Assembly: GCA_029959195.1 (NCBI GenBank)
Contig: CP114122.1
Location: 1,488,001 to 1,552,000, forward strand
Direction: 5' to 3'
Length of the DNA: 64,000 bases
Source: Dictyophora rubrovolvata
Lineage: Eukaryota > Basidiomycota > Agaricomycetes > Phallales > Phallaceae
The translations under genes were made by a program, and so were the position numbers. A model generated the notes under the pieces. That model made no database searches. It was not told the DNA's origin and saw only the letters and a list, made by a program, of their open reading frames with translations. This document shows, one piece after another, positions 48,254 through 60,360 of the stretch; positions within the stretch are counted from its first letter, which is position 1; each line of letters starts with the position of its first letter.

Positions 48254-51229
48254 TCACAGCGAAGAGGTATATGTCCCTAAAAAATCCAGGTAAGCTTGTC
48301 GAACTGAATTTCTTGAGTAAAAGAAAAAATAATCATACACAGTCTCGCTCCGTAATCTCCACTACCAGTGGCAAGCATTCCGCCAGTCGGACTCAAGTCG
48401 ATGGATATAACTGCAAGTAAAGAGTAAAAAAAACGAATATTGACTCGATAATTGAGTGGTGTTTTTCCCAGCATAGCTTACCAGAATTCTTGTGTCCCTG
48501 GAGCATAAGCTGCGCTTGAGCAGTCGAGATATCCCAGAACTGCACACAGCGATCTTTCGAGCCGGATACAACCCATTGATTGTCGTGCGAGACTGCAACA
48601 GACAATACATAATCCTGAACAAAACCAAAACCAAAATTACTCCTTTTCTTTCTTTTTTTTTTTGGCTTAAAAATTACAACTCACCTTGTGACCTCGGAAA
48701 TCAACAGTGCATTGACATTTTTCCTGAGAATTACTCGCTCCCCCTTCTTTCTTAATGTTACCCCCTTGCGTCCGTCTCAACAACGGTGTCAAATCCCAAT
48801 GTTTTAATGTCTGATCCAAACTACCGCTGACCAGACCTTTACCATCAGGAGTAAAGGCCACGCTGTAAACACTATCTTTATGCCCCGCAAGGCGTTCAAC
48901 TATATGTCCCGTCTGTACATCCCACAGGCGGACACACGCGTCGAGCGATCCCGCAGCGACGAATCGACCGTCTGGTGAAATTGCTACAGAAGTGACACCG
49001 GCATCTAAAACTCCATTGAAGGGCGGCTTGACAACAATCAAACACCGTTATTCTTGAAAACCCAGACAGGACACTTACATCTGGTGGTGAATCTATAATT
49101 GACAACACAAGGCAGTGACCTGTTTCCATCTCCCAGATTCTCGCTGTCTTATCCCCTGACCCAGAAACGATCAATCTCCCATCTTTCGAGAAATCCAGAG
49201 AATAGATCTCTTGTTGATGTCCCTCAAAGACAGTTCGAATGCGTTTCCTAGCAATGTCCCATATCTGTGCAATGTATCATGATTATCAAAAGCATTTACA
49301 TTTGTTTTTTTTTTTTTTTTTTTTGAGTGAACTTACTCGAATTTGCTTGTCTTCCGCACCAGTGGCAAGATATTTTCCATCAGGGCTGAAACAGAGGCTA
49401 CGGATATACAGATCGCCACTCTTAGGCGTCGAGTCATCAATTAAAACGCTACAAGAAGGTCTAATTTCCAGTGTTTCTCATGAATCAAATTAACACACCA
49501 TGTCTTCATTCCAGTTTTAGTATCGTAAATTTGCGCTGTTCGATTGCAGCCAGTCGCAAGATATTTGCCATCAGCTGAAAAACGAACACAGCAAACAACA
49601 CTAAGAAAAAAGTGAGAAAAGATAGAAGCAAGAAAAAGTTTTTTTTTTTTCACCTTTCATGCTCCAAATTATGTACTAAATTTACATCAAGTCGCCGTTG
49701 GGGAACATGTTTGCTGTACACTACAAACCAATCGGGACCCTTTTTTTAAAGCAGAAGTATATATACAAATAGACTAGAACGGGAGAGATAATGTCATTAC
49801 TTACCTCCTTTTTCAGTTCAGGTGGAACTAAGGCAGGGTCGAATTCATCGGGAAATGCGCCTGGGGTGTGAGGAAAGCTGACTGCTCCACCCACGGAAGA
49901 ACTTCCGCCTGCGCTTCCGGGAGGGGGAACTGCACCACCCGCTGGGTTTGGCATTCCACCTACGCCGACGTGAGGTATACCAAGGGGACCCATTGCTGCA
50001 GGAGGGGGACCATTCATGGGTACATTTCCCATACCGTTGGACGGAAATGAGGTTGAGATACCTGGTGGAGGCTGGGCGGAGAGACTTGGGGGAGAGGGTA
50101 GTTGTCCTGTGAATGAAGATGATACGACACGAGGTGAGTCAACAGCGCATTAAAAGATGTGAGAATGACAACATGAATCTGACCATTCTTCCTATCTCTG
50201 TCTCTTTCGCGATCTCTATCGCGCTCTTTGCGTTTGGATTCCCTATCCCGACCACTGTCTCTATCCCTGTCCTTTTCTCTCTCGCCTCTGTCCCGTTCCC
50301 TCTCCCTGTCCATCATTCTCTCCCTTTCCAACCTGTCCCGTTCGATCATGCTCCGGTCACGATCACGATCACGGTCTCTGTCTCTGTCTCTAAGATCGAC
50401 TCTGGTGTCTCTGTCACGATCTCTATCGCGATCTCTTTCGCGGTCACGATCTCTTTCTCTTTCTCTTTCTCTATCTCTCTCGCGACTGTACTCGGGGTAG
50501 GCATATCCTGGTGGACCATTAGGAGGGGGAGGCTGACGAAGAGGGTCTGAGGCTGTGTAGGTTGGGGAGAAGGAAGGGTAAGTTGGTGTGGGGGAATAGG
50601 GGGGACGGGGAATGGAGAAATGATTTGAAGGGGAAGAATATGATGTGAGTTGTGCTCGCGCACTCGCACCTTGTGACATTGGGATACCCTGTCTTGTCAT
50701 GTCGAGTTCGCGTCTGAGTCTAGCTATTTCGTCTTCGTATGACTGTTTTATCTGTTTGTGGCGTTCTTCTAACTGGAATATATGGCCTCGAATTTGATTC
50801 AGTTCGGTGACTTGGTTCGTAACTGAATGAAATTGGCGAATAAGATAATCATGTTAAACAGCCTCAAGGGAGGCAGAGAGAGCAAAAAGAGAGCATACTC
50901 TGATTATCGTAATCGACTTTTTGATTCCTTAGAGAGTTTATGTCCTGAGCAACGAGCTCGAATTCGCGCCGAACAGCATCCAAGACTTCGTCAATGCGCT
51001 GGGCACTTAGATGTGAGTGCGGTTGTGGCGGAACGGGGACTGGAACCGCTGGCGCGACGGGGACAGAAGAGGGCGGCCCTGTTGGTTGGAGAGATCGATG
51101 CTATAAAATGATAAATATGAGCTTGTTCATTGCGATTGTTGCCATCAATGACACGGAGGACGGAGCGGGAATGGAGGGAGGAGGAGCGAAGGAGTGAAAC
51201 GGACGTACGTTGTAAATGGACGAAGACAT
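48254..51229 (-). CDS. tup1: General transcriptional corepressor Tup1
   Basis: Tup1 works with Ssn6/Cyc8 as a broad corepressor recruited by DNA-binding factors. A very short exon 1 (ATG 51229, MSSSIYN) is followed by a 110-bp intron, then the tetramerisation helix ([26 protein letters not shown]). A Pro-rich linker is interrupted by a roughly 100-residue Arg-Asp/Arg-Glu tract (about 50190-50495). Then come [24 protein letters not shown], the canonical pre-WD segment, and seven WD40 blades ([132 protein letters not shown]). The last splice is uncertain; a stop at 48254 or 48277 is possible. The tract is unusual for Tup1. Confidence 0.93.
49304..49324 (+). repeat. Poly-T tract within a tup1 intron
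   Basis: About 20 consecutive T on the plus strand (poly-A in the tup1 transcript), inside an intron between WD40 exons. A mononucleotide microsatellite, prone to length variation and sequencing error. Confidence 0.75.
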
Positions 51230-51591
51230 GGCTGCAAAAGAGAAAGAAGCGTGGGAGAAACTTGGCCAAACCGTCCCTCACGAAATTTTCCCCAAATCCC
51301 GGCTCAAAAAAAAAAAAATCCGCTTCTCTGGACTCTGAATCTCAATAGATCTCGGCTGCGAACGGCAGTAAATTGCTGTGCTCTTTTGTGTGAGAGACGT
51401 CACTGTCATATCTCAATCAGATATCAGGTTGATAACCGGATGGGACAAAAATAGATTTCTCTTCCAAATTGGGAGTAAATATAAAAAATTCAGTTTTGTC
51501 GAAATTCTGCCGCCTTCTGCACCTAAAAATAAAAATGTCCAAGTGCAGCATATAACCAGGTCTCATGCACAGTCTCGTCCACGTCGACGAA
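51230..51591. promoter_or_regulatory. Divergent promoter tup1 / GH131
   Basis: A 362-bp interval between outward-facing start codons of the corepressor gene and a secreted glucanase gene. It includes an A-tract near 51307 and CT-rich sequence. Specific regulator sites were not identified. Confidence 0.4.
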
Positions 51592-52799
51592 ATGTCTTTC
51601 TCTCTCTTCCCCCTCACCTTCATTTTGCCTCACGTTCTCGCTTTGGGCCAGTTAAAGTGTCCTCTCCTCTTCGACGGTCGCGTTCACAAGGACGTCACTC
51701 CGGCAGATTTCGACAAGAACACGAGCATATACGATCATCAGTTTGTGCATGGACAAAGTACTGTATACTTTCTGTCGTTACTCAATAATATGACATCTTA
51801 TCATGCAACAAGATCAAACATGGGCAGAAATTATAAAATTTCCTTCAGGCATACCAAAATCGTTGGTGAATATATATATACTAGTTCTGAAACCGATCGT
51901 TCGCTGACTACACACACCAAGTTCGAACTCACTACGGACACCAAAGCGGTCGAAGTAACAATCAAGTAGGTCTCCTTAGATAAGAGCTTTTCACTTCATC
52001 CAGCTCAAAGTTTTGCCTTCAAAGTCAAAACTCTATATTCATTCCAGGTGGCGATCCTCCCGTTCCAGAGACGGGTTTTAGGCGATCCGAACTCATTCCC
52101 GCTCTCAATAACGGGACGGATATTACTGTCCAAGGTACTCGAACCTTCCATTGGTCAATCCGGAATGATCCTACAAGACCCCTTAACCTTTCTCATGAAT
52201 ATCATGTGCGTTTCTACTAGTATCTTTCACATGCAACTTATAGCTCAAAAAATTCTACTACTAATACATAATACTTAGCCTGCCTGGCATGAGACAGCAG
52301 ACTTTTCGACTTCGGAAATTACTTTTCTGACAGGGAAACCTTTCAATCAGTCTTTCGACCCCACCGTGCATGATCCAAAGACATTGCGACTAGCTGGACG
52401 GCAATCAAATAGTCCGGAAACTACATTCTTCCAGACGCCGTTCGTAGACGACGTCTGGCATAATTGGGCGGTAACTTTAGGTTTTGATACCAAGTGAGCG
52501 GCAAGCCTCAAATCAGGGATCTGATCTCTTAAATAATTTGTCTCTCCTTGGACAGCCTCCTGACAGTTTATTATTCTATGGACCTTGAACCTCTTAAGTT
52601 GGTTGCGGGTCCCGCGTTTAATAATAACTCAGGAGGTGGTCAATTCCATACAGGTGTCTTCAAGCTCCCGACAGGTCCATCAGGAATCGATGTTCTTCAT
52701 CAAGGGTTCCAAGAGTCCCCCATCGATGAGGGTTTGATATATGGAAGCATCCTTATCGAAGATAGCAGCAACGACTGTGTCAGCTTGGGAAATGATTAA
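51592..52799 (+). CDS. Secreted glycoside hydrolase family 131 glucanase
   Basis: GH131 enzymes are fungal beta-glucanases acting on beta-1,3, beta-1,6 and beta-1,4 glucans, found in wood decayers and pathogens. ATG 51592 begins a signal peptide (MSFSLFPLTFILPHVLALG) followed by the family start QLKCPLLFDGRV. Introns are placed near 51764-51811, 51868-51923 and 51968-52026, giving QTWAEIIKFPSGIPKSLFELTT, then the hallmark NSIFIPGGDPPVPETGFRR with SELIPALNNGTD. Later come HEYHPAWHETADFS, WHNWAVTLGFDT, and a C-terminal ESPIDEGLIYGSI ending at 52799. About 310 residues. The conserved segments are all present, so it looks functional. It is unlinked to other carbohydrate-active genes here. Confidence 0.9.
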
Positions 52800-52959
52800 A
52801 ATTTATGAAAGGATAAAGGTAAGAAAATAAGTATCACTCATCATGTGCATGCTGGCGCACACGTTATCAGAAGGTCTTGTGATTTCCATCAAAAGGAAAG
52901 AAGTTTGACAGTGTATATGGTTACACGTATGTATCTAGTTTGGGTTCGCCGCTTCTCAA

Positions 52960-53479
52960 AAAAAGAAAATCCAAACAGGATTTGATGTCGATGCGACGTA
53001 TTAGGCAAAAGTTACCCAAAACACTTGAGTCGCGAGCTTCTGAGAATCTCATGACAGGTCAGGTTCTTTGAATGGACCGACAAAACAATTAGGCGGTATT
53101 AAAATTAATACCAGCAGTGATTATGTCCTGCCAGCGAGACCTGGTGCTATTCCAGGAATTACCGTGTAGAAGTATTTCAGATCCATGATGGTCGAGAACT
53201 ACTAGTAAAGCATTTATTGGCCTAGTCCTGGAATGACTGGATGTTCCGCGTTCATCCTCAATCCTTAGCAAAGTATCAATATTTATTCCAAGTACATTTT
53301 TATTGAAGTATCATGGTACGCGTGCGTACACATCAAAATTAAATTGCATATTAATGGTTCTTAGGTGTTGCAATTTATATCGTGAACCTGAAGAATTAAC
53401 GCCATTCGAAGCTCTCGATCCCTTCACACGCAACAGAAGAGTGCAATTTCCTGCGCTATGGGATGATGGACTTGACTGA
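52960..53479 (+). pseudogene. Decayed coding region, unidentified
   Basis: Several adjoining stretches on the plus strand have protein-like composition: a basic one (KRKSKQDLMSMRRIRQKL), one with RNYRVEVFQIHDGRELLV, one with WNDWMFRVHPQSLAKY, and a C-terminal-looking one (EELTPFEALDPFTRNRR ending LWDDGLD at 53479). They are not in one frame and I could not join them into a credible gene. It may be the remains of a host gene or a mobile element. I do not recognise the family. Confidence 0.35.
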
Positions 53480-54629
53480 TGATATTATAAATCATTATTT
53501 GGCTAAGAGAAATGCGCCTGTGCAGGATGCTCTATCATGCATCATGTGGTGTCGTGCTGCATGGCCATGGTAAATAAGGCACGTTCCTATGACCGCATTC
53601 CCTTTCTCTCTAATTTCCGTTCATGTTCAGTTATTAGGCCTCATAATCACCCACGACAAATACACTCTTCTCATTCTCACGCCGCCATACTATTCACTTG
53701 TAGGGTAAACTGACAGGCGACGATATAGTGCCAGTGTGCATTCCATGTTCACGGTTCATCCTTCCTAAGTTCACAGCTTATGTCGTTAGATGCATATACA
53801 ATGTGAGGGCACTTCATTCATTTTTTCTCTGCGCTCCTAAGTTCGATCAAGTCGGATTGATTTGCGAGCAGGGTTTTTTGACGCATATATGTAAGTATTA
53901 GCCAGCATTTCCCCCGATTTCGGGTGATTTTCCATAACGAACGCAGTCTATACAACATGAATGTTGAGTCATAACTACATCGAATCTCACATGGCCTATT
54001 AACCATTGCTAGACTCGGACATGTTATGCACCAACTAATAGCAACCAGGGCCGAAGTGTCCGACGGAATGCAACAGAGTCAGGCTACCAGGGATTTACAT
54101 AGTGGGCAACTTACACTACCCTATGGCTTAACGAGATTCTGTGCTTAGAAGGCTCCGCATATGAATGCAAAGCATGTGTCACTTAAGGGAAGGGGGTGGA
54201 GTTTAATACATCGCAAAAAGGCAAGTTGACGCCAAACTAAAAAAATTGAGCTGATTTTTTTCATAAATATTTGCGACATCGGCAATTATTTTACTTTTAT
54301 AGGGTCTTCAAAATAATGACGTGTCATTTTCCCAATCCGACATTGGACTGTTTTATTGAAAAGGTTCAATTGCACACTGGGGAAGTACAAGTCAAGGTTA
54401 ATTCGACCTTTCGGGTAGCAACACATACATATTAAGATTAAGTAGTTTTTCTTTTTAAGAAAGGGACCAATCATTTGACATCAATTTGATAATGAAATCT
54501 CGTACTGGGCGGGCAAAAGTGTAGTACTCGTCGATGCTACAAAGTTTATAAACACTAAACAGTTTCGCGCCTCCTATTACTCCCCGGGCCTGCCACTCTT
54601 ATTCTTCTCAGTTTTACCCCGCCCTTTTC
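53480..54629. other. Intergenic region, no supported gene
   Basis: 1.15 kb up to the next gene, AT-rich, with only short frames on either strand (such as 53818-54006 and 54286-54474 on the minus strand) that match nothing known to me. Confidence 0.4.
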
Positions 54630-55331
54630 ATGGAAAACCCGTCTCCAACTAGCCCGCGGCGAACAAGTTATGTTTTCGCTCCCACTTCATCTTCTGATTT
54701 CCATGCTCGAAAAGCTTCTGATCCGGCTTCACCAGCGTTTTTCTCTGGATCTTCTTTCAAACCCTTACATCTAACTCACCCCCCATGGGTGAACGAATAC
54801 CTCCGCTCCGACCAGAAAGAAGGCAGCTGTCGAGAATTCCGCCTGCCATACTATGTTGTTCAGTATGCTCACCCGCAAGGCGATTATTTAATTCATTATC
54901 ATAAATCACGGAATCTTCCCGAGTCTGAGTCAAAACCGGGTGATGCTACTAGTAGCAGCCCAAATAACGAACAAGCACAAGTTGAACAAAGCGAAATCGA
55001 CTATTTCAGCTTACCAATAGCACCATCTCAGTGTATGGACGGTACCGAATCGCCTGTATCCAATACCTTTGAGTCAAGCCAGGGCCCTGATAATAGGGAA
55101 CAGAGTTTTTTCGACATAGAAAAGCAAACCATTGAAAACCGAACCTCCTCCGAATCTCGGTCGGTTCCCCCTTCACCAAACACCATTCGACGTCCGTCAA
55201 CAGATGGTCGTCGACTTAGGAGTTATAGGCAAAGTGCCTTGCCGATTACGGCCTTCCAAAGCGAGCTAATTGGGGAAATCACAATAGCAGAAGACGCTTT
55301 CGGATACTCACTGACCTCTCAAGACTATTAA
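54630..55331 (+). CDS. Unidentified Ser/Pro-rich protein
   Basis: A single 233-codon frame with ATG at 54630. No known domain is recognised. It is Ser/Pro-rich at the N-terminus (MENPSPTSPRRTSY), has a more ordered block in the middle (HPPWVNEYLRSDQKEGSCREFRLPYYVVQYAHPQ shortened here to its ends HPPWVNEYL and YYVVQYAHP), then a disordered acidic/polar region, and a C-terminal GEITIAEDAFGYSLTSQDY. No signal peptide or membrane segment. The composition and a uniform frame support coding; function unknown. Confidence 0.65.
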   Translation: MENPSPTSPRRTSYVFAPTSSSDFHARKASDPASPAFFSGSSFKPLHLTHPPWVNEYLRSDQKEGSCREFRLPYYVVQYAHPQGDYLIHYHKSRNLPESESKPGDATSSSPNNEQAQVEQSEIDYFSLPIAPSQCMDGTESPVSNTFESSQGPDNREQSFFDIEKQTIENRTSSESRSVPPSPNTIRRPSTDGRRLRSYRQSALPITAFQSELIGEITIAEDAFGYSLTSQDY

Positions 55332-55833
55332 CTCTAATTAATAATTTCAGGTAAATTTTTCACTATCCCACAAGTCACTTACTTCTCGCTTGTCTAGAAA
55401 CGGTTCCAATTGTATGTGAGCCTAAAAGACCTTGAAAGGCGAATGTTGCCATGTAACATACCTGCGATCTGCTTACCAATACATTAAATTTTAAACGATG
55501 CTGAAAAAATTGAAATTGAAATTTAACAAGCTCAAAATAGATAACGTGCGCTTCCATCAGCGTAACGTCTGAGTCTTGGCTCTTCAGAGAGACTTGTCTC
55601 ATACCAAAATATTTCGGCGCAATCCACCTGACGTTCGTGAATCCAAGTCATATTCATCAACAACTGTTCGATCGGTCTTTATAAGCCAGCCGGAGTCTGC
55701 GTCCATGTGTGCGTTGGCATTGGAAACATACATACATACAGCGTCAGATCCGCAAATCGGGAGGTTGATTAATTGGCTCCGAAAAAAATAATTGTTGATT
55801 ATATTGCTATGCCACCTCAAAATAATAAATACA
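55332..55833. other. Convergent intergenic region
   Basis: A 502-bp interval between the 3' ends of the Ser/Pro-rich protein gene and the HCNGP-like gene. No gene recognised; small frames on both strands only. Confidence 0.4.
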
Positions 55834-57067
55834 TTATTGCCAGCGGGTACTTGACCTAACTTTGGATACCTCCGCACTACTGTATGGGTTATACCTGTGG
55901 CTGTCCCTGCGATCCTTGCGGGACAACCCAGCTGCTTTTTGAACCTGGTCATGACGCGAAACCTCTGAAGTAAAGCCAATGCGAGTCCGTTTTCCTGATG
56001 TTTGGCTTGTTGATTGTTGTTCATAACGTTCTTTCTGTACCATGGCTGATAGAATAACAATCAAAAAGAAAGCACCACAAACTAATAGTAAACACGCTTG
56101 ACCTATTTTTTCTGCATCCCAATCATCTAAATCGCCTAGATCCCACAAACCCTTGCATTACCAGTGACTTGTCGTCTGTTTTTTACATTGGTGACTGAGT
56201 TTGCATACCTTGGGTATATTACTACATTTTTCGTCAACGTCAACGAATTCTACCAGTTTTGCGTATAGATGTGGATTGCGAAATGAACGGTTCGACATCA
56301 AAGAATCGTTAAAATGCTTCGGTGGGTTGCCTCGCTTCAACTCAAAAAACTGTTCAAGTTTTGCCTAAAGAAACGGAACTACAACAAAGGAACAGAGAAG
56401 AGACGAGATATACAAACTTTTAGGGCCGGATCACACGGTTGATCTGTGGGTGGTGGGATGCCCCAGTCCTGGACACCTGGTACAGGTGGTGGTAAAAGAC
56501 AGGCTCGTGTTTGAGCCAATAGTTCGTTCTCCGTATCTGGCGTTTCTGTTGATATCAATGACTCATCTTGCAAGGTGTTGTCAGTTCTAGAATTCGATGG
56601 ATCATTAATTGGAGGAGGGGAATGCGTCCGTGGATGTATGTGGACAAGGCCAGCCGATCGGCGGAGAATTTGAACGGACCCATCAACGATAGCATTTCTC
56701 ACAGCAGACGAGGTTGGTCGGGATTTATGAGCTGGAACACGAGAAGCTCAGAAAGGCAGTCTTTTACTACGCGATACTAAGATACTCACCGCCTGTGGTA
56801 TTGTTCATAGTGACGCTTAATTTTTCATCCTAACCAGGCGATAACAATGTAGAAGGAATGTAACGCAAAGAATAGAAACAAAGAACAAGACATAAAACAA
56901 AAGTCTCACATTTTGTACTATCATCTTCCCTTTTCCCTTTGCACTACTTCGTCGTGGGCTAGTCTCCTCGTCCGAGTCTTCATAGTAGGCTCCTAACGCT
57001 GCCGAAAGAAAAGTTCAGTCGTCTTTACGCAAACGAAAAAATAAATGTTGAGCAAATAACCTTGCAT
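55834..57067 (-). CDS. HCNGP/SAP30BP-like nuclear protein
   Basis: SAP30BP (HCNGP) proteins are nuclear regulators linked to transcription and pre-mRNA splicing. Exon 1 contributes only MQ (ATG 57067) and joins by a 60-70-bp intron to [17 protein letters not shown], matching the conserved start of the family. Later exons carry [15 protein letters not shown], the core [27 protein letters not shown] with [30 protein letters not shown], then [16 protein letters not shown]. The C-terminal exon is basic and ends at 55834, or slightly earlier if another intron is spliced. About 320 residues. The conserved ELKR - [14 protein letters not shown] - CSNIPK block is diagnostic. Confidence 0.85.
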
Positions 57068-57160
57068 GTGCTAGGAATGAATAAACCAAAAACGAAATGA
57101 TGCTAGGTAGAATGATGTTGAGTGTGCTGTCCCAAGTGGCGGAGTTCGAAAGACCGGTGA
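57068..57160. promoter_or_regulatory. 93-bp divergent promoter (HCNGP-like / AsnRS)
   Basis: Only 93 bp separate the two outward-facing ATG codons. No specific promoter box was identified. Confidence 0.35.
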
Positions 57161-58779
57161 ATGTTTCGCAAAGTTCAGAATGTCCGGTTCCTATGTCGTC
57201 GATTTTCTTCCCCATCATCGCTGCCTCCGACTATCAAGCAGATTTTGGATAAAACTTCCAACGATAATATATCGACTAAAGTGACAGTCAACGGATGGGT
57301 CAAGTCTATCCGTAGACAGAAAAAAGTGACATTCATTGCTGTTAACGACGGAAGCACTTTAGAAGGACTCCAAGCTGTCTTTCTGCATCCTACTGGGGAC
57401 GGAGTTGATGCTCTCGCTACCATTTCAACCGGTACGAGTATTCGGATTGCAGGTGAATTAATAAAAAGCCGGGGTAGGGGTCAAGAAAAGGAGCTCCAGG
57501 CTAGAGAAATTGAACTTCTTGGTTTATGTGATCCACTGGTCCGACTTAGGTTTAACTCATTTCTCTGCTTTGGATTAACTATGTATTTAGAAATACCCGA
57601 TTCAGAAAAAGGAACATTCTCTGGAATTTTTCAGGGAGCATATGCATTTACGACCCCGAACTTCAAGTATTGCTGCAATGTTACGCGTTAGAAATAAAAT
57701 GACACAATATTTCAATGATTGGTATCAGGTGTGATTCGCTTTTACGTTCCTTTCTAGACCATATTCGTACTCACATCTCTTTAGAATGCTGGCTTCATAC
57801 AAGTCCACCCACCTAGTCTTACGAGTAATGACTGCGAAAATGCGGGCGAAGCTTATAGAGTAATGTCGCAGGCAAAACATACTCAAGAAGAAGAGGCACC
57901 GTCATATCTCACCACCTCCACTCAGCTTCACCTAGAAGCATTAACTGCGTCCTTTGCCCGAGCGTTCACCATCGCACCATGTTTTCGGGCAGAGCGTTCA
58001 CAGACCAACAGGCATTTGAATGAATTCTGGATGCTTGAAGCAGAAATCAGTTTCCTTAGAGGATTATCAGACCTTTGCAATATTCTAGAGACTTCGTTGA
58101 AATCTGTTCTTGGAAAATTAACTAATGATGAAGACGTGCAATATCTTCGGGAGGAAGGGACAAGTCGGGAACAATTCGGCTTTTGGCTGGACCACTCAGT
58201 ACCGTGGACTCGCGTATCTTACACCGAAGCTTTAAAGAAACTTCAGCAACATCATATGTCAGGAAAGGAACCACTTTTTGCGTTCGAGCCTCCAGCATGG
58301 GGAGAAGCATTACGAAGCGAACATGAACGCTGGATTGCAACCACATTGGGCGCCAATGGGCAACCTGGACCTGTGTTCGTCACCGACTATCCCAGACATT
58401 TGAAGCCTTTCTATATGTGGGTGAACGAGAATACTACAGAAGGTTCTACTGTGTCTTGTTTTGATCTCCTTGTGCCCAAGCTTGGGGAATTGGTCGGTGG
58501 GTCGATACGGGAATCGAGAGAAGAGATGTTGAAAGAGTCCTTAAGGCTTTTTGGCATGTCGGAGGTATCTTATCCTTTTGTAAACCCTTTCAACAGATAA
58601 TTCACCTAAAAAAATTGCAGGAGCATAACTTATGGTATCTTGATTTAAGACGATACGGTAGTACACTTCATGGGGGTTACGGTGTTGGTTTCGAACGACT
58701 CGTAAGCTGGTTTTGCGGGATAGAGAACGTCAGAGAATGCATACCCTTCCCTCGATGGGCCGGCAAAACCATTTTGTAA
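57161..58779 (+). CDS. Mitochondrial asparaginyl-tRNA synthetase
   Basis: Class II synthetase charging mitochondrial tRNA-Asn. ATG 57161 with a basic, Ser/Arg-rich transit-like N-terminus ([17 protein letters not shown]). The anticodon-binding OB domain follows ([25 protein letters not shown]). After introns at about 57540-57790, the catalytic domain begins with [21 protein letters not shown], then [21 protein letters not shown], and motif 2 [19 protein letters not shown]. Motif 3 is in the last exon ([16 protein letters not shown]), ending at TAA 58777-58779. About 470 residues. AsnRS rather than AspRS is favoured by the overall pattern and size; the transit peptide indicates the mitochondrial form. 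Confidence 0.9.
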
Positions 58780-58920
58780 AGATTCACGTACATAGATATA
58801 CCACTAGGGTAATATGAAATTATTGTTTAATAAAACAGGGAACATTACATGGAACATGAATCACGCTCAAGCTTTTTTTTTGAAGCAACAGAAAAAAAAG
58901 GACACAATTCCCGGCATCGG

Positions 58921-59548
58921 CTAAATTCCTCGACCACGACCACGACCACGACCTCTTACTCTGCCCGGACCACGATCTCCTCTACCTCCTCTACCTCCCC
59001 TCCCTCGAGCCTCGTCTTTCTTTTTGAGTTTGGGTTTTGGGGCATCGTCCACAAGGAGTGTATCAAGGGGTAACGCGTCAGGAAGTACAAAGTATCTGCT
59101 AACAGTAGGCACGAAAACACTGGCTAAAAGGAATAAAGATCGTACCTAACATTGTTTCCGCGAATTGAAAGAGAATCCAATGATTGGGGATCACGATTTC
59201 GCGTTGTAAGCTTGACAGTTTTTAAATGAGTGTTCATCTGCATATCCACCCCTAAGAAAGTATTAATATCGTCGATACACCACCGAAATGACAAAATGAT
59301 CTTGCCTGTTATTGTACCATGCACAACCGAGCCATTTTTTAATTCTATCGTAACGGTCTCATTGTTGAGTTTCATCAAAAACCTAGTAAAGGAGGGCGAA
59401 AGGCATAGTAAGCTTCAAACATTCTACGAGGCTGAGGGAAGTAGTATGGTCCAATGCAGATCATAAAATAGTCCCCGACTGGGTGATTTGAACGCATAAA
59501 AATGATTAATGAATCAGCGATAAAGATAACCCACCGGACGAGCTTCAT
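58921..59548 (-). CDS. smd1: Small nuclear ribonucleoprotein SmD1
   Basis: SmD1 is a core ring protein of spliceosomal snRNPs. The first exon encodes only MKLVR (ATG 59548); after an intron comes [20 protein letters not shown] with HGTITG. The junction to [20 protein letters not shown] uses a donor reading GCAAGA and acceptor CTTAG, an apparent 54-nt GC-AG intron that is 3n and stop-free. A third intron (acceptor after gttagcag) links RGNNVR to [16 protein letters not shown]. The C-terminus is a GRG/RG repeat tail ([11 protein letters not shown]), the usual site of symmetric arginine dimethylation. About 120 residues. The 3' end is 140 bp from the convergent AsnRS gene. Confidence 0.94.
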
Positions 59549-60360
59549 GGCTGACGACTGTAAAGGTGAGTATTTCGATGTCCGACGATTTAAAGGCCCG
59601 CTTCCCCGGGCCATGGAAGAATTTCTCATATCATGTTGCATGATTCTCGTTTTGCACAAAAAACCACGATTCTGCATACTGAAGCCGAGAGGCACATCAT
59701 ATACCTTACTTAAATCGCGATTGTACGTTACAATATCCCGATCGCATCCCGGGATACACCCTCACTCAATGTCCTTGCCTCCTACCTTTACGATATCAAC
59801 TAATGAGACTTGTAGGTTGAACTAGTTTCTATCAGCTCAGATGGGCTAGTCAACATTTCATTATCAAAACAACTACCCGGTGCATTAATATTCAATGTTC
59901 AAACCTATTTTTCATCTTGGAATCAAAAAAAGATCCCAGTTCCCAGAATGACCACTGCCGCTGAGGAGGCCTTCCAAAGTGACCTCCGCAGTCGAGTCTA
60001 CAAGCACAGCCGGTCGCACCGTTTGGTTCATCATCTTCGCGTGGGTCGGCGAGCTAGTGGGGAAGCAATCGCGACTCATTTGCAACAACACCAGATGTTG
60101 CCCTTGTTTTTGCACAATCGATACTGTCGCGAAAATTGACCAACCGCAAGGAAATGGAAAATACACTCCAGTCTCAATGCATTTTTTGCACAACAATCTC
60201 GAATTCGAATAGTCCGACTGCTCGTCCAGTGGATGTGACTTTTCATTTATGAATACTGTCTTTGGAAAGCAAATGGCAGCGAGAAGCTTCTGCTTCGCTA
60301 CATTGGCAGATATGCAACACGACGATGCTTCAATGAAAAAAAATCTTTTCGGGAGGCTGT
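59549..60360. other. smd1 5' flank and low-information region
   Basis: The left part is the smd1 promoter. Further right, small frames on both strands show no convincing family; the right end probably grades into the retrotransposon fossil. Confidence 0.35.

Noticed and set aside
50113-50550. Plus-strand frames rich in Ser-Leu and Ser-Arg repeats
   Set aside because: They are antisense shadows of the Tup1 RD/RE tract.
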